The notes: generated from the letters alone by a model not told the origin. Positions 1 through 10,962 are shown, counted from the first letter of the stretch. The stretch is 64,000 nucleotides of DNA from Perognathus longimembris pacificus (GCF_023159225.1 NC_063188.1:32291479-32355478); one strand, 5' to 3'. Made by a program: numbers and translations.

Positions 1-1740
1 TGTTTTGATATATAAATTAGTTTTTATTAGCCATGAGTTGGTATAGTGAATTATAACTTAAAACGTTTTTGCTGTTTCTAGAAATTGGCAAGTTGTTTTT
101 CAAAAAAAATCAGAATTATGTAAGTTTAGCTCTTAAATTTCTATCACTGGGTAAATTTTAAATTGAGTTTATCTGAAAAAAAAAAGATAGCAGTTGTTTT
201 TTTGGTCAGAACCCTCTCCCCATTTTAAGTGAAAGGAGTAGGTATTTGAATTGGATGTAACTTCTAAAATCCACTTAAAAATTATTAAACCCCACTGTTG
301 AAAGTATCTCTTAGGACTGTTGTTTAAAAAATATACTAGTGAATGTGGATGAGGAAGTAAGTTCCAACAGCTTGAAAAGACATAACATTTTCTTTATTTA
401 ATTTAGAGAATTAATAAAAAGTCTGAACCTAGACATACTGTATTATCAGTGCGAAGTGGCAGAGACAGGATGCTCCTGGAAAGTTATTTAAGGTGCTGAG
501 AAAGACAAACCCTTCACCATAACCACTTATACTTATAAGAATTAAGAGATCTTGAGAGTTGAATTTCCCCCCTCATCAGAGGAGACTTGAGTTAGAGCAG
601 AAAAAAAATTACCATTTCAAATTAATGCTGAGATGTCAGAGTCCTTCAGAACAAATTGAAGCATGCAACTTGAAGATGCATTGTTGAAGATATAAAATCT
701 TCTTGCTGTGTGTCTGAGAGGAGGAGGGAAGTTTTACAAGAGGGCTCTCAAAACAGACTTGCTAGAAATCCAACAGTGTCCAATTAGCTAGCTTCAGCGG
801 AGCAAGAGCTGTCCCGGGACAAAAAGGAGTGAAGCAAAAGACAGAAGATGGGCTGCTGTATGCTGGGATGCAGTAGATGGAAGGACCCTGACCATGGCCG
901 AGTCTTGTGCCCAGGACCCTCCTTTCCTTCCCTCCCCGGCACATTCTCTGGAGCACGTCACTTGGCCACTCCACCACCGCTGCAGGCTGGTGACCAGGCT
1001 TCCCCCACAGCGTGGGACCAGGCTCAAGGAACTTAGTGTAATAACTCTATGTATATGTCAAGCTTTGTACATAAAAAGGCAAATGCTCCCATTGGTCTTT
1101 GTGATTAGACCGCCCCACCAGCAACCTGGAGAGACAACGGGAAAAGAGTAGAGTGGAGGGGTGGGGGGATGGGAACTGTGCTGCCAGGAAATTAAAAACT
1201 CCATGAAATTAACTGTCCTGTTTTGTGTAATTGAAATAAGAACTAAATCTTCTTACTGTTTTATGGGATACAATCCTTTCATTAAATAACATTTTATTCA
1301 ATGAACTCATCCAACTGAACAATGTGGGGATTTAACCATAAAATCATTTCTTAATTTGTATTTTTCAACTCAGTGTTATAATAGAAAATACAAACTGACT
1401 CCTCCCCTCCCCCTTAACATGTCAAGCCTTTTACAACTGTTTAAGTCAGTTTTTGTCCCATAACTGCCTTGCATACACATCTATAGCTCTGCCCACTCTC
1501 CTTCTCCCTCTAATTGGGTCTGATTTACTTAAGTTCATTGACTTTCACTCTATGATCTAAAAAGGAATCTGGGATTTGGATGAAGTGAGCTCAAGTCAGG
1601 AATGTTTTACAAGGGCTGTTCTGGTCCACAGTGATCTCTTCTTCCTCTGACCTTGTCTTGATTTCTTTGTCATGGATGTTAATCAGCTTCAGGCCTAACA
1701 TTTCTTAACTTGTGACGTTTCTTCCCTATGCAAAGTTTTG
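1..1740. other. Unassigned AT-rich sequence
   Basis: I see no recognisable gene or repeat family here. The first 700 bases are AT-rich with short A and T runs. A local rise in CpG lies at about 785-1145 and is listed separately. The short open frames at 762-1151 overlap one another on both strands and have no protein-like signature. Confidence 0.5.
785..1145. other. Small CpG-enriched, promoter-like patch
   Basis: About ten CpG dinucleotides fall in roughly 360 bases, well above the surrounding sequence. Near 1065-1100 there is a TATA-like 'cataaaaagg' and an inverted CCAAT ('attgg'). The patch could be an old LTR, a weak promoter or a decayed CpG island. No transcript evidence is visible and it has no clear ends or target duplication. 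Confidence 0.25.
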
Positions 1741-1815
1741 GAAATCACAAAGCCTAGCTCATTCCAAGCACTTAATAAACATTCAAGGAACAAATGAATT
1801 AATATGTGAATGAAA
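1740..1815 (+). repeat. L2 3'-end-like remnant
   Basis: The stretch 'caagcacttaataaacatt' followed by 'gaacaaatgaatt' and a 'gaatgaa' repeat matches the usual L2 terminus (cacttaataaatgtttgttgaatgaatgaa). It is only a short, diverged tail. Confidence 0.45.
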
Positions 1816-2060
1816 ATAGCTAACATATTGATTGCTGTGTACCAGGTACCATGCTAAGCAGCCTGCATGCATGCTCTCAGTCAATCAACACAAGGATCTT
1901 GTCAAGTGAAGTTGTTCATATGCACATTTCACTAACGAGGAAATTAAGGCTCAGGAAACAGAAGTGATTTATCCAAGGTCACTCAAGCAAGGATAGCATA
2001 GGAAGAAAGAAAAGAAAACACTGTCACCAAACTAGGGCTACTGGTTTAGGCTCTTTTGGC
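1815..2060 (-). repeat. MIR SINE, antisense
   Basis: It carries the antisense MIR core in order: 'gtaccaggtaccatgctaagc', then 'acgaggaaattaaggctcag', then 'ccaaggtcactcaagcaagg'. These correspond to the conserved MIR segments for 'gtgcctggcac', 'cctcatctgtaaaatg' and 'gtgaccttgggcaagt'. It is ancient and heavily diverged. Confidence 0.75.
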
Positions 2061-2590
2061 CCTCTCACTTGCCCAAGGCCTTTCCCAGATGCAAGACAAG
2101 ATTCTGCTCTATTAACTAAAAACAGCAATCCTCATTGGTTCACAAATCTCTACCTAGTAGCTGTTTGAGTTTTCAGTGACTGTTAGATACTAAAAAGTAT
2201 AAATACAAACCAGTAGTTTGTGTAGAAACTAGTAGAATGCCAGTTGTATACATAATAAACACTTAAGGGAATATCCACATTATTGTTAGTATTAATAACA
2301 AGTAGTGTTCTTTGAGTGTCTAGTAGCTGTAATATTATGGGTACTTTGAAAGATCCTGATTCATAATCCTTACAGACTTTCCTTGGCTTAAATGGTGTGA
2401 GTGCATTTTTTTTGGGGGGGGGCACAATTTTTTATTTCTATTTTTATTTTCATATTGTGTTCAATCAGAATTTAAAAATTACATACTAACTTTATTTTAC
2501 GTATTTGTTTTATTTTTAATTTTTTAAAATTGGAAAAACTGAAATTCAGACTGGTTAATATTTGCTCAAAGTCACACTGATCTAGTACCA
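2060..2590. other. Unassigned sequence
   Basis: No recognisable feature. It includes a G8 run near 2414-2422 and AT-rich stretches around 2430-2530. Confidence 0.4.
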
Positions 2591-2668
2591 ATTTTTTTTG
2601 GTAATAGAGTATGAACTTAAGACATTGTGCTAGACAGGTACTCTACCACTTGATCACATCCCCAGCTC

Positions 2669-2672
<4 letters not shown>
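2590..2672 (-). repeat. Degenerate ID-like tRNA SINE
   Basis: After a T-run the antisense tRNA-like signature appears: 'gtgctagacaggtactctaccacttgatcacatccccagct'-like segments, read on the minus strand as an ID-type A box. It is older than the type A element just downstream, from which it is separated by the GT repeat. Confidence 0.6.

Positions 2673-2673
<1 letters not shown>

Positions 2674-2725
<52 letters not shown>
2674..2725. repeat. (GT)26 microsatellite
   Basis: It is an uninterrupted 52-base GT array. It abuts the T-run that marks the 3' tail of the antisense SINE at 2728-2927, so on the SINE sense strand it is a (CA)n tail. Confidence 0.97.
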
Positions 2726-2727
<2 letters not shown>

Positions 2728-2927
2728 TCTTTTTTTTTGCCAGTCCTGGGGCTTTGTCTCAGGGCCTGAGCACTGTCCCTGGCTTCTTTTTGCTCAAGGC
2801 TAGCACTCTACCACTTGAGCCACAGCACCAATTCTAGGTTGTTGTATATATGTGGTGCTGAGGAATTGAACCCAAGGCTTTGTGCTTGCTAGGCAAGCAC
2901 TCACCACTAAGCCACATTCCCAGCCCC
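2728..2927 (-). mobile_element. Type A SINE (ID-like + Geo-like dimer)
   Basis: A leading T-run (the antisense A-tail) is followed by the antisense Geo-like unit ('gccagtcctggggc' to 'cttgagccacagc') and then the ID-like unit ending 'cattcccagcccc'. Both tRNA-like halves are present. It is moderately diverged. Confidence 0.88.
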
Positions 2928-3305
2928 AAACCTCTATTTATTAAATAACACCCTGTATTAGATAAATAACATGAAGTTCCCTATACATAGATGAACATGC
3001 AAAGGACTACCACAAATGTACCCAAGAAACAATGCCTACAGTTTGAGTTCAGCAGAAAAAAAATCATTTAATAATAGCCACTTAACCAGATTTCACAGAT
3101 ACTTGGAGAACAGATATTCTGCTTTTCCAACAGACAAAGTCACTTTGATGGTGGCCCTACCTCCATTCCACTCAAGGCTATAAGACTCAGTTTTACTTTT
3201 TTCAAGAACCTTCTTGCTTGTTTATAGCTAATGAGAATCAAGCCAATGGAATGAAGAATCTTGGAGTATGTCCATGTTTCCTATACTGATAAGTAGTTTT
3301 AGCTA
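2928..3305. other. Unassigned sequence
   Basis: No recognisable gene or repeat; ordinary AT-rich sequence. Confidence 0.4.
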
Positions 3306-3309
3306 CATA

Positions 3310-3660
3310 TGACAGCACAGATAAGAACTTCATTTCCCAATATCCTTTCTACTTTGGTGGGGCCATATGACTAGATCTAGTTAATAGGACATAAGTAGAA
3401 GTGATATATGTAACTTGTAGGTTGCACCCTAAAAATAGAAGCATTCCTCCCACTGCTCATACTCCCCACTACTACAAGTCAAAGTGTTGAAAGGGTAGAG
3501 TAATGAAGAAACAGAAGTCAGTGCTCTTAAATATCTTCAAGCCTTAATAACCCCTCTGGATAACTCACCTGATTACTGACTAAAAAATTAACTTTTATTC
3601 CTTTAAAGACAAGATGGTTTGACATCTGTTTTATTATAGTAGTTGAGCATATAATTAATA
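3310..3660 (+). repeat. Ancient MaLR/ERVL-type LTR remnant
   Basis: Segments such as 'ggggccatatgactag', 'ctagttaataggacataag', 'gaagtgatatatgtaac' and 'ccctaaaaatag' occur in the order typical of MLT1-like LTRs that carry 'ggccatgtgactagttctggccaatgggatgtgagc'. The end is poorly defined. The subfamily is uncertain. Confidence 0.5.
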
Positions 3661-4240
3661 TACAACTAGTGAGAAGATTGCTTTGGGAGGATGGCTACTT
3701 AGGTTCTCTTGCTCAAAATATTTATTGCAAACATCTAACCCAAGATCCTTATTTCAAATGAGCCCCAAGGAAGTAGAAAGGACTTGTCCAAAACTGAACA
3801 TTTAATGGGGTTAAAAATTCTTACTTTGTCTCCACTGAGGGTGGATATCCTCTTTATTTATGTACCAAGCATTAGTAGAGGACAGCAAAAATATCCTTTC
3901 TAAAAATATCAAACACAGCTTGTCCTTTCCAGATAGGCTTGTTTCTAAAAGCGCATCTGGGGAAGTCCCTTGATAGGCTAGCATATTGGTGCACTGGGAT
4001 GGCTGATAGTTCTTGAAAGTAATGAGATGAAGTTACCAGACACACTGTAAGAAAATGGCACTCAATTTGTTCAATAAGGTTTTTTGATTTCTTTTTTTAA
4101 TGGAACTACATGCAAAGATAAAAGCAAATATCCAGCAGTGATTTTGGAAAAACTGGGAAGTTCCAGAATTGGGCTGAATTTAACACTGGTTTGGTAAGAT
4201 TCACACTTATCTGAAAGCATTTAGCATATACACTAGCCAT
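3660..4240. other. Unassigned sequence
   Basis: No recognisable gene or repeat; AT-rich. Confidence 0.4.
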
Positions 4241-4244
4241 CTTT

Positions 4245-4930
4245 TACATATTTTATTTATATGTAGAAAAATGGAGGTTTAAAAATATTGAAATACATTG
4301 TGTATATGTATGAAGATGACTTAAGAACTCTCAGTGAAATATGCTGGCCAATAGGGGGTTGGTAGGGAAAGAGAAAATAGAGAAGATTAATGTGACTAAA
4401 ATACAGTGTACATACACTTGAAACACCATGGTGAAACCCCTTGGTACAAAGAATGCACAATAAGAAATGAATGATGGGAAAGTAAAACATGCTTTGCTAG
4501 AGGTTGATATGAGCGGGGAGGGGGGAGGCAAATGGAGAGGGTAAAGGAGTATGAATGTAGAAATAGTTTACTTGCATGTGTGAAAATAGAACAATGGGCT
4601 TGCCTAGCATGCACAAAGCCCTGGGTTTGATTCCTCAGCATCACATATACAGAAAAAGCTGGAAGTGGTGCTGTGGCTCAAGTGGTAGAGTGCTAGCCTT
4701 GAGCAAAGAAGCCAGGAACAGTGCTCAGGCCCTGAGTTCAATCCCCAGGACTGGCAAATAAGGAAAAAGAAAATATAACAATGGAATATATTGAAATTGT
4801 TGTAAGGTGGAGGGGGCCAAAGGAGAATGATGGAGGAGGTGATTTTGATTGGGATAAATTGTATTTTTGTATGGAAAAGCCACAATGAAGCCCTTGTACA
4901 AATAAGGTATGCTAATAAAAAACATCTTTT
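4245..4930 (+). mobile_element. L1 3' UTR, plus strand, interrupted by a SINE
   Basis: The region has the layout of a rodent L1 3' UTR: G-rich purine tracts ('gcggggaggggggaggc', 'ggtggagggggccaaagg') alternate with AT-rich modules. The modules read 'gtgtatatgtatgaag', then 'ccatggtgaaaccccttgg', then 'ccacaatgaagcccttgtac', and the region ends at 'gctaataaaa' with an A-rich tail. The related segments recur about three times, so the UTR looks modular. A type A SINE splits it at 4597-4769. No ORF2 coding part is visible upstream. Confidence 0.65.
4597..4769 (+). mobile_element. Type A SINE, 5' truncated, in an L1 3' UTR
   Basis: It starts inside the ID-like unit ('gcttgcctagcatg') and continues through the Geo-like unit to 'aggactggc' and an A-rich tail. 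A 15-base target duplication flanks it: 'aaaatagaacaatgg' at 4583-4597 and 'aaaatataacaatgg' at 4770-4784, with one mismatch. Confidence 0.92.
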
Positions 4931-5270
4931 AAAAGAATCTGTTACATAGAAAGCATGCTTTGAATGAACTTATTTTGTAACAAAGCATCAATCCAAACAC
5001 ATGTCATTGTCCAGAATGCCTTAAATTCAGATAAGCAGAGAAGACAGTGACTTTCAACAAGCTAGGATAAATGACAAGGATGGTATATTTGGGCCAGAGA
5101 AAGAGGATGTGAAAAAAAATGGTTACAAAAGGATGCTGTAGATCAGGCTGCATTCCTCCTCAGTGATGACATCTCCTCATCTTACCACTTGGTGTGGTGT
5201 ATCTTAAGAATGACTCAGCCTTTTTACAACCACCCTCCACATGATTGTTCAAATTATAGCCTTTGGGATG
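4931..5270. other. Unassigned sequence
   Basis: No recognisable feature. Confidence 0.4.
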
Positions 5271-5274
5271 GAGA

Positions 5275-5405
5275 GAGCTCTATTTGAACCCCAGTTATTT
5301 CACTTACTAGTTGTTTATTCTTCACTTGTCCAAGTCTCAATTTTATTATCAGTGAGATACAGATAATATCTCTGCCTTCCTAGGTAATTGCAAGTGTTAA
5401 TTGTG
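5275..5405 (+). repeat. MIR SINE
   Basis: The sense MIR core can be followed as 'cacttgtccaagtctcaatt', 'atcagtgagatacagataat' and 'taggtaattgcaagtgtta', equivalent to the conserved 'gggcaagtcactta', 'atctgtaaaatggggataat' and 'ttgttgtgaggatta' blocks. Confidence 0.7.
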
Positions 5406-5548
5406 CAATGTCATTATCACTGTGCTTGTATGTTTTGACAACTTGAAACCTATCTGGGCAGAATGAGCAGGAACTGCCAAAGGATTTTTCTCATAGTAAG
5501 AGCAGTAGTTCTTGTTCCTCAGGCAGAACAGATTTTCCCAGTAATTTT

Positions 5549-5748
5549 TTTTTTGGCCAGTCCTGGGCCTTGGACTCAGGGCCTGAGCAATGTCCCTGGC
5601 TTCTTCCCGCTCAAGGCTAGCACTCTGCCACTTGAGACACAGCGCCGCTTCTGGCCGTTTTCTGTGTATGTGGTGCTGAGGAATTGAACCTAAGGCCTCG
5701 TGTATCCGAGGCAGGCACTCTTGCCACTAGGCTATATCCCCAGCCCCC
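5549..5748 (-). mobile_element. Type A SINE, antisense, with perfect TSD
   Basis: It is a full-length antisense dimer from 'ggccagtcctgggcc' to 'atatccccagcccc'. A perfect 15-base target duplication ('tttcccagtaatttt') lies at 5534-5548 and 5749-5763. CpGs are partly preserved ('cagcgccgc', 'tatccgagg'), which suggests a fairly recent insertion. Confidence 0.95.
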
Positions 5749-5764
5749 TTTCCCAGTAATTTTG

Positions 5765-5880
5765 AAGAGATGAAGATTTCTAGGTCAGCACTGCTAGAAG
5801 TTCTGATTCAGCAATCTGAGAGGCAGCATTACTGGACAAGCTTTCTAGGTTATTCTGATAGATGAATCCCAAGGACTTGC
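5765..5880. repeat. MER5-like hAT remnant
   Basis: Segments such as 'gttctgattcagcaatctgag' and 'ctttctaggttattctgat' resemble the inner parts of MER5A-type hAT elements (ctgattcagtaggtctggg; ctccaggtgattctgatg). The type A SINE at 5549-5748 is inserted just upstream. It is short and diverged. Confidence 0.45.
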
Positions 5881-7260
5881 TAAGATCCTAGACTCCATTC
5901 CTTAGATCTGGGGCAAAGTTGTTTGATGATTTCAACAAGCCAGTACTTCTTGAAAACAGATAAAACCAGCCTATCTTCCCATTTGTGAATGTAGGTGGGA
6001 AGTGGATGTGCTCCTAGCTCTGGGCTCTCTCAGATCCATTAGGCTATATATGCAGCATTAAAGAAGTGACTTTAAAATGGAAGTTCCTTAAGCTGCTTTT
6101 ACCTTCTACTTTCTGAAAGCTCTCTCTCCTTCCCCTCTCTCAGGAGGCAAATGATTTCCGACCAGACAGAGGAAGCTGTGATGGCTATGGTTGATTAAGC
6201 TGTTAAGTGAAAAACACTCTTCTTAACAATTGTCTTGTCCTCATCAAAATGAGCAATGTAGAGTGGCTGATAATGGAATAAAGAAGGTATGTCCTTTGGA
6301 TGCTGCATACAGCCCTTACAGTTTCAAATCCCAGTGTCCCTTGATGCCTGTCCAGAACTCTTCAACTAGAATATTTGCTCCTTTTATACTGAGATCAGAA
6401 ATAGCAGCAGTATATTAACCATCCCCTCCTCTTTACACAAGACTTCACAGAATGATTAACTGGATTTAAAATACAAAACTCTTCCTCTATTTGGTTCAGA
6501 CAGTGAGAACAAGCTTCAAATTACTACAAAAGGGTATGTGAAGACTGGAGATTGATGAAGACTGATTTGACAACCATCTATTTTGCTCCCAATAATGATT
6601 AAAAGATGACAGAGGCAGCAAGAGATCATAAGTGAAAAAACATAATCTCCAATATTGTGGAAGAGATCCTGGAATAGACAACTGTGAAATGCTACTGATT
6701 TCTTCTGGAAGGCCTTGCTTTGCTGAGGGAGCCCTTTTCTATGTTGTAAAATGAATCTGCAGAATAAAGAAGTCTCTACTGAGAGTTCCCAGTTCCAAAT
6801 CCTGTTCCTCAGGAAGGTTTTTTTCATGATCAAGTCACCAGCTACATTTTTCCTTCTCCAAGAGCCCACTAAACAAACATACTGAGACCCAAGAATCTGG
6901 ATTTTCTCAGAATTGACAGTAAGTCTGATGTAGAGGAAACCACTGGTCTTTCTCCCTTTTGTTGAAGGAGGCTAAGGACTCCTAGTAGTTTATATAACAC
7001 TTTATCTGCTTTATTCTAATAGCTTATGAACATGTACCAATCCATGACTGTAGAGAACTATATGCACCACAGGCAACTTAGCCTTATCTCTCCACCTCAT
7101 GTGTGCACTATCAATCCCAGCTAGAGATCACAGTTCACTGGGCAGGATAGATTACATTTGCTTGATAAGAATCACAGGCTGTGGAATACTTACTTGCCTA
7201 GGAGTAAGGAAGCTTGTGTTCCAGCTTCAGCTCCATTATAGCAAAGGAAGGCAGCCACAG
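5881..7260. other. Unassigned sequence
   Basis: I see no recognisable repeat or gene. The 117-aa minus-strand open frame at 6516-6869 has no recognisable domain and no supporting splice or start context. Confidence 0.4.
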
Positions 7261-7261
7261 A

Positions 7262-7480
7262 TGTAGGTGCCAGAAGCTCACACCTATAATCCTATCTATT
7301 CCAGAGGGTGAGATCTGAGAATGATGGTTTGAAGCCAGCATGAGCAGGCCAATACTCAATCAAAACACTTATCTCTAACTAACCAGAAAAAAAGCCAGAG
7401 CTGGCTCAAGTGGTAGAACGCAAGCCGAGTGAAAAACTCAAGCAAGGGCATAAGGCCCCAAGTTTCAGTCAGCCAGAGGA
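7262..7480 (+). mobile_element. Type B SINE (B1-like + Geo-like), degenerate
   Basis: The 7SL-like head ('gctcacacctataatcct', 'gtgagatctgag', 'gtttgaagccagc') is followed by 'ggctcaagtggtagaacgc' and a worn 3' unit. Many differences from other copies indicate an old insertion. Confidence 0.75.
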
Positions 7481-7519
7481 GCAGCAACAGTGCTCACACT
7501 CTTGCCTCCTGTTCAGGAG

Positions 7520-7730
7520 ACATGCTTATAAATTTCTTTTTTAAAATCGTTATTGAAAAGGTGATGAGCTGAGGGTTACAGTTATATAAGTAAGGTAATG
7601 AATACATTTGTTTTTAATCATTGTTACATCTCTCATTATCTTCCGCTTATCTCGCTATTCCCCTCCCTCCCAAGTTGTAGGGTTCATATCCAACATAGTG
7701 TCAAGTAAAGTATCAATGTTGCATTGGTAC
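7520..7730 (-). mobile_element. L1 3'-end-like fragment, antisense
   Basis: A T-run then 'gttattgaaaaggtgatgagc' and 'gagggttacagttatataag' parallel the L1 tails at 12401 and 19147 ('ttattatcaaactgatgtacag', 'gaggttacagt'). A C-rich 'cccctccctccc' segment follows as at 19.25 kb. It is diverged, so the assignment is tentative. Confidence 0.5.
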
Positions 7731-8014
7731 ATTCTTTGTCCTGCTGTTTCTCTTCCACATATCAAATAATCTTATATACAAGACAAAATGTACAGAAAAC
7801 TAAGAGAAACAAAAACCCCCACTATGTACAGGACATAATAACTTTTTGTTGTTTGTTGTTGGGGTTCATGTTGATACACTTCATTTTATGTGGCCCTATG
7901 CACTACTGCTTGCAAATTTCAAAACAGTGTGGGCACTAAGCAACCCTGCCTGCAGCTGGTTTACATTTGTCCTTTGAGTAAACTTGAGACCTTTAAAAAC
8001 AATGTTAGGATTGG

Positions 8015-8230
8015 CTAAGCACTTACCATATTCTTTTGCTTATCACCGGGAGATAGCAATGTTATCTCCCTTTTACAGATGCAGAAACTGGAAGTTAAGT
8101 AGGGTAGGTTAGATGACTCAACACAAGTCACATAGCTAATAAGCAAGACTCATTGATGACTTCAGACAGCAACTGGGCTTTGAATTCTAGCATTCTTATG
8201 CAAGATTCTGTGCTTCTAACCACTCCTGTA
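8015..8230 (-). repeat. MIR SINE, antisense
   Basis: It shows 'ttttacagatgcagaaactgg', 'cacaagtcacatagctaata', 'gggctttgaattctagc' and 'gtgcttctaaccact' in the order of antisense MIR, covering most of the element. Confidence 0.8.
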
Positions 8231-8499
8231 TACTGCTTGCTTTTGGTGCTGCTGGAGCTTGATGGTAATTCCCAGTTAAAGTCAAGGCCAGTTACCTGAC
8301 AAAAAGTTTCTGTGACTCAGTCCCATTAACTGAGGGAATCTCTTTTGGCTCTGTGTTTGACTTCCTCTTGTGTTACTCTGCTATGCCAGGATTGTTTGTA
8401 ACTGCACAGCCTAGGCCTCTCCCTTGGCTCTGTTCATTCAGATTACTATTTTCGTTGGACTTCCTACCTGTATTTCATTTTTCAGTTTCTCCCCTGATT

Positions 8500-8715
8500 T
8501 TGTTTTGTTTTGTTTTGTTTTTTGGCCACTCCCAAAGGCTTGGAACTCAGGGCCTGAGCACTGTCCCTGGCTTCATTTTGCTCAAGGCTAGCACTCTACC
8601 TCTTGAGCCACATCATCACTTCTGGCCTTTTCTGTTTATGTGATGCTGTGGAATCGAACCCAGGGCTTAATGCATGCTAGGCAAGTACTCTACCACTAAG
8701 CCACATTCTCAGTCC
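8500..8715 (-). mobile_element. Type A SINE, antisense, with TSD
   Basis: A (TTTTG)n tail is followed by the antisense Geo-like and ID-like units. A perfect 13-base target duplication 'ttctcccctgatt' lies at 8487-8499 and 8716-8728. The pentanucleotide tail is (CAAAA)n on the sense strand. Confidence 0.94.
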
Positions 8716-8729
8716 TTCTCCCCTGATTA

Positions 8730-9189
8730 AAGACCGTAAAATCTGAAGTTTCCATGTAGGTTTAAACTCAAGCTCAACCAAGATACCCTGTCCAGGTCAT
8801 CAGTATGAAGTAGTTTCATGGGATCTTGCTTTTTCTGCTAAGAAGAGGAAAACTGCTTTTCTTGTTCCCTATCAAAGGCTTCTCAAAGATGTGCTTCTGG
8901 TTATCCCTTACACTCATGCACAATATAGTCTCTCAAGTCTTACCAACAAGTTGATTACCTGTACCATACCACAAGCAAGCCAAGACAACAGCAAGGATGC
9001 ATTGGTGACCCAGGATAGGACCCTAGCTGTAAAAGCACTTGATGAATTTGCCATCTAACTAGCCATTGGGATTCAGTCCACGCAGTGCAGAGACAGGAAA
9101 AGGAAGGGGCTAAAACAACAACTGTTGTTCCTGAGCTTTTTGTTTTCTGAGAAGAGAGAATAGATTTTTACTGAATCAATCAAGTTATG
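8730..9189. other. Unassigned sequence
   Basis: No recognisable feature. Confidence 0.4.
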
Positions 9190-9194
9190 GTAGA

Positions 9195-9543
9195 TGTAAG
9201 GTTCACCCCCGGGAGGGCTCCATGCAGATGGCCCCCACCTGTTTAAGTCTGAGCCCATTACCTGAGTTACCTAGGTAATTGGCACACTTGGAGGTGCTTA
9301 CCTCCTCTTTCTTTGAGGTCCCATCCAATCCACGTGGCCATACCTCCCACCTTTTCCTATATAATCCAGCTCAACACAGTCCCTGCTCTCTTTCCTTTCT
9401 CTCTTACTCTCTTTCTCTTCTTCCTTCCCCTCTGTCTCCCCATGCCTCCATCTTGTGTGGACTGGCAGTTTGCTTTTCCCTCCTCCAATAAACTCTTCTC
9501 TGCCTGAAGTATATGGCGGGTTTCCTTTCTGCCAAACCTAACA
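9195..9543 (+). mobile_element. Solo LTR with 5-bp target duplication
   Basis: This 349-base element begins TGTAAGGTT and ends AACCTAACA, a near-perfect terminal inverted repeat (8 of 9). The host duplication 'gtaga' lies at 9190-9194 and 9544-9548. Inside are a CCAAT box at 9325-9329, a TATA-like 'tatataa' at 9358-9364 and a poly(A) signal AATAAA at 9487-9492, in the correct U3-R-U5 order. A pyrimidine-rich stretch precedes the poly(A) signal. No internal retroviral sequence is present, so this is a solo LTR left by LTR-LTR recombination. The retroviral family is not identified. Confidence 0.9.
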
Positions 9544-9549
9544 GTAGAA

Positions 9550-9950
9550 TGCTCTGGAACACAGTTGGCTACAAAAGAGACGTAGAATGTTTGGCCACAT
9601 AAAAGAGTAAAACAAACTGGTTGAGCCTCAGAGTAAACTGGAAGTTTTAACCAATAGTGTTTACTAGATGCAGTTTAGGGCAATAATGACAACTCCAGGT
9701 TATTTTGAAGAAAATGTGCTTAGTTCCAGTTGCTATGGGGCAACTCTGATTTTGCTCATTTAGATTTTATTTTGCACCTTCTTGACATCAACATAGTTCT
9801 AGGGGCTATGTAGATGATGCCAGTTTTATCTCTTTGAACACATCCTTCCCCTTCATAAAACCACTTAATAATTCTCTTATGAGAACATTAGAACTATATC
9901 TGATCCTTGGTCTATTTACACATAACAGATGAAAATACCCTGGGGCCTCA
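9550..9950. other. Unassigned sequence
   Basis: No recognisable feature. Confidence 0.4.
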
Positions 9951-9954
9951 ATTC

Positions 9955-10155
9955 CTGGGTTTTGGTTACTCACAAGCTGTGTAATCTTGAGCAAGATACT
10001 CAACCTTTCTGTTTCTTAGTATCTTCCTCCATAATATGAGAATAATAATATACTTAATGTATTGAGTTGTCATGAATAATAAAGGAATTAATATTTGTAA
10101 GGAACATGGAACAGTGTGTGGCAATATTGAGTGCTACATAAACATTAAATATGCA
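9955..10155 (+). repeat. MIR SINE
   Basis: One of the clearest MIRs in the window: 'caagctgtgtaatcttgagca', 'ccataatatgagaataat', 'gttgtcatgaataataaagg' and 'gagtgctacataaacatt' follow the sense consensus through to its 3' end. Confidence 0.85.
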
Positions 10156-10159
10156 GATA

Positions 10160-10400
10160 ATCTGTTGAGTACCTATAAGCTCTTTGGAAGTTGGCAAACT
10201 TTCTGTAGAAGGCCACATTGTAAATATTTTGAAGCTGTTCAGGCCACATGATCTCTGTTGCAACTACAGTACTTAATTCTATGATTGTACTGGGTAAACA
10301 GACATAAATGAGATGTAAATGAGTTTGGTGTGGTATATGTCAACACAAGTTTATTTACAAAACAGACTAGGCTAGGTGCATGACCTGCTGACCACTGGAA
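10160..10400. repeat. hAT-type nonautonomous DNA transposon relic
   Basis: The order 'ggcaaactttctgtag', 'ggccacattgtaaatatttt', 'caggccacatgatctctgtt', 'gcaactacagtactt' and 'agtttatttacaaaacag' is that of the mammalian MER element whose ends read 'ggtcggcaaact'. No transposase is expected or seen. Confidence 0.7.
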
Positions 10401-10955
10401 AAAATAATATAATAATATTCAAAATAGATCCAGTAAATTGTTCTGTTTAGGATAGAAGGCCGATATTCAACAAAGAACTCATACCTTAGCAATTGAGAGA
10501 AGTCTAGAAGCAGGGGTGGATATGGAATAGGGTTTAACCTACTCTAGAAGATCAATGAAAGCTTCTGTCAGGAAAGAGCATCAAATGAAGACAAAAGACA
10601 GACTTACATAGATGAGTAGGCACAAGTGAGCTATGCTGCCTCTGACATCACCCCCAAAGACATAGGATGTTCTAAGCATCCCTGATTTTACCCTTAATTT
10701 TATTCAGGGAAAAGTAATCAAGGTTTATTTTTAATCTAAACTGTCTGTTTAGACTGTTATAACTAAATCTGGCCATCTCTCAGTGTCTATGGGCCCGTCT
10801 CAGAAGCCAAAATCAGTGAACTGTTTAATCTTCAGTATAAAATGGCCTAATGTAATGATGAATAATCCCACTTAGATAACTTATAACAAATGTGATGCAA
10901 TGCTATGCGTGTAGTAATGTTCTATTGTTCAGGCAAAAATGACAATAAGAAAAGT
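10400..10955. other. Unassigned sequence
   Basis: No recognisable feature. Confidence 0.4.
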
Positions 10956-10962
10956 CTGTATG

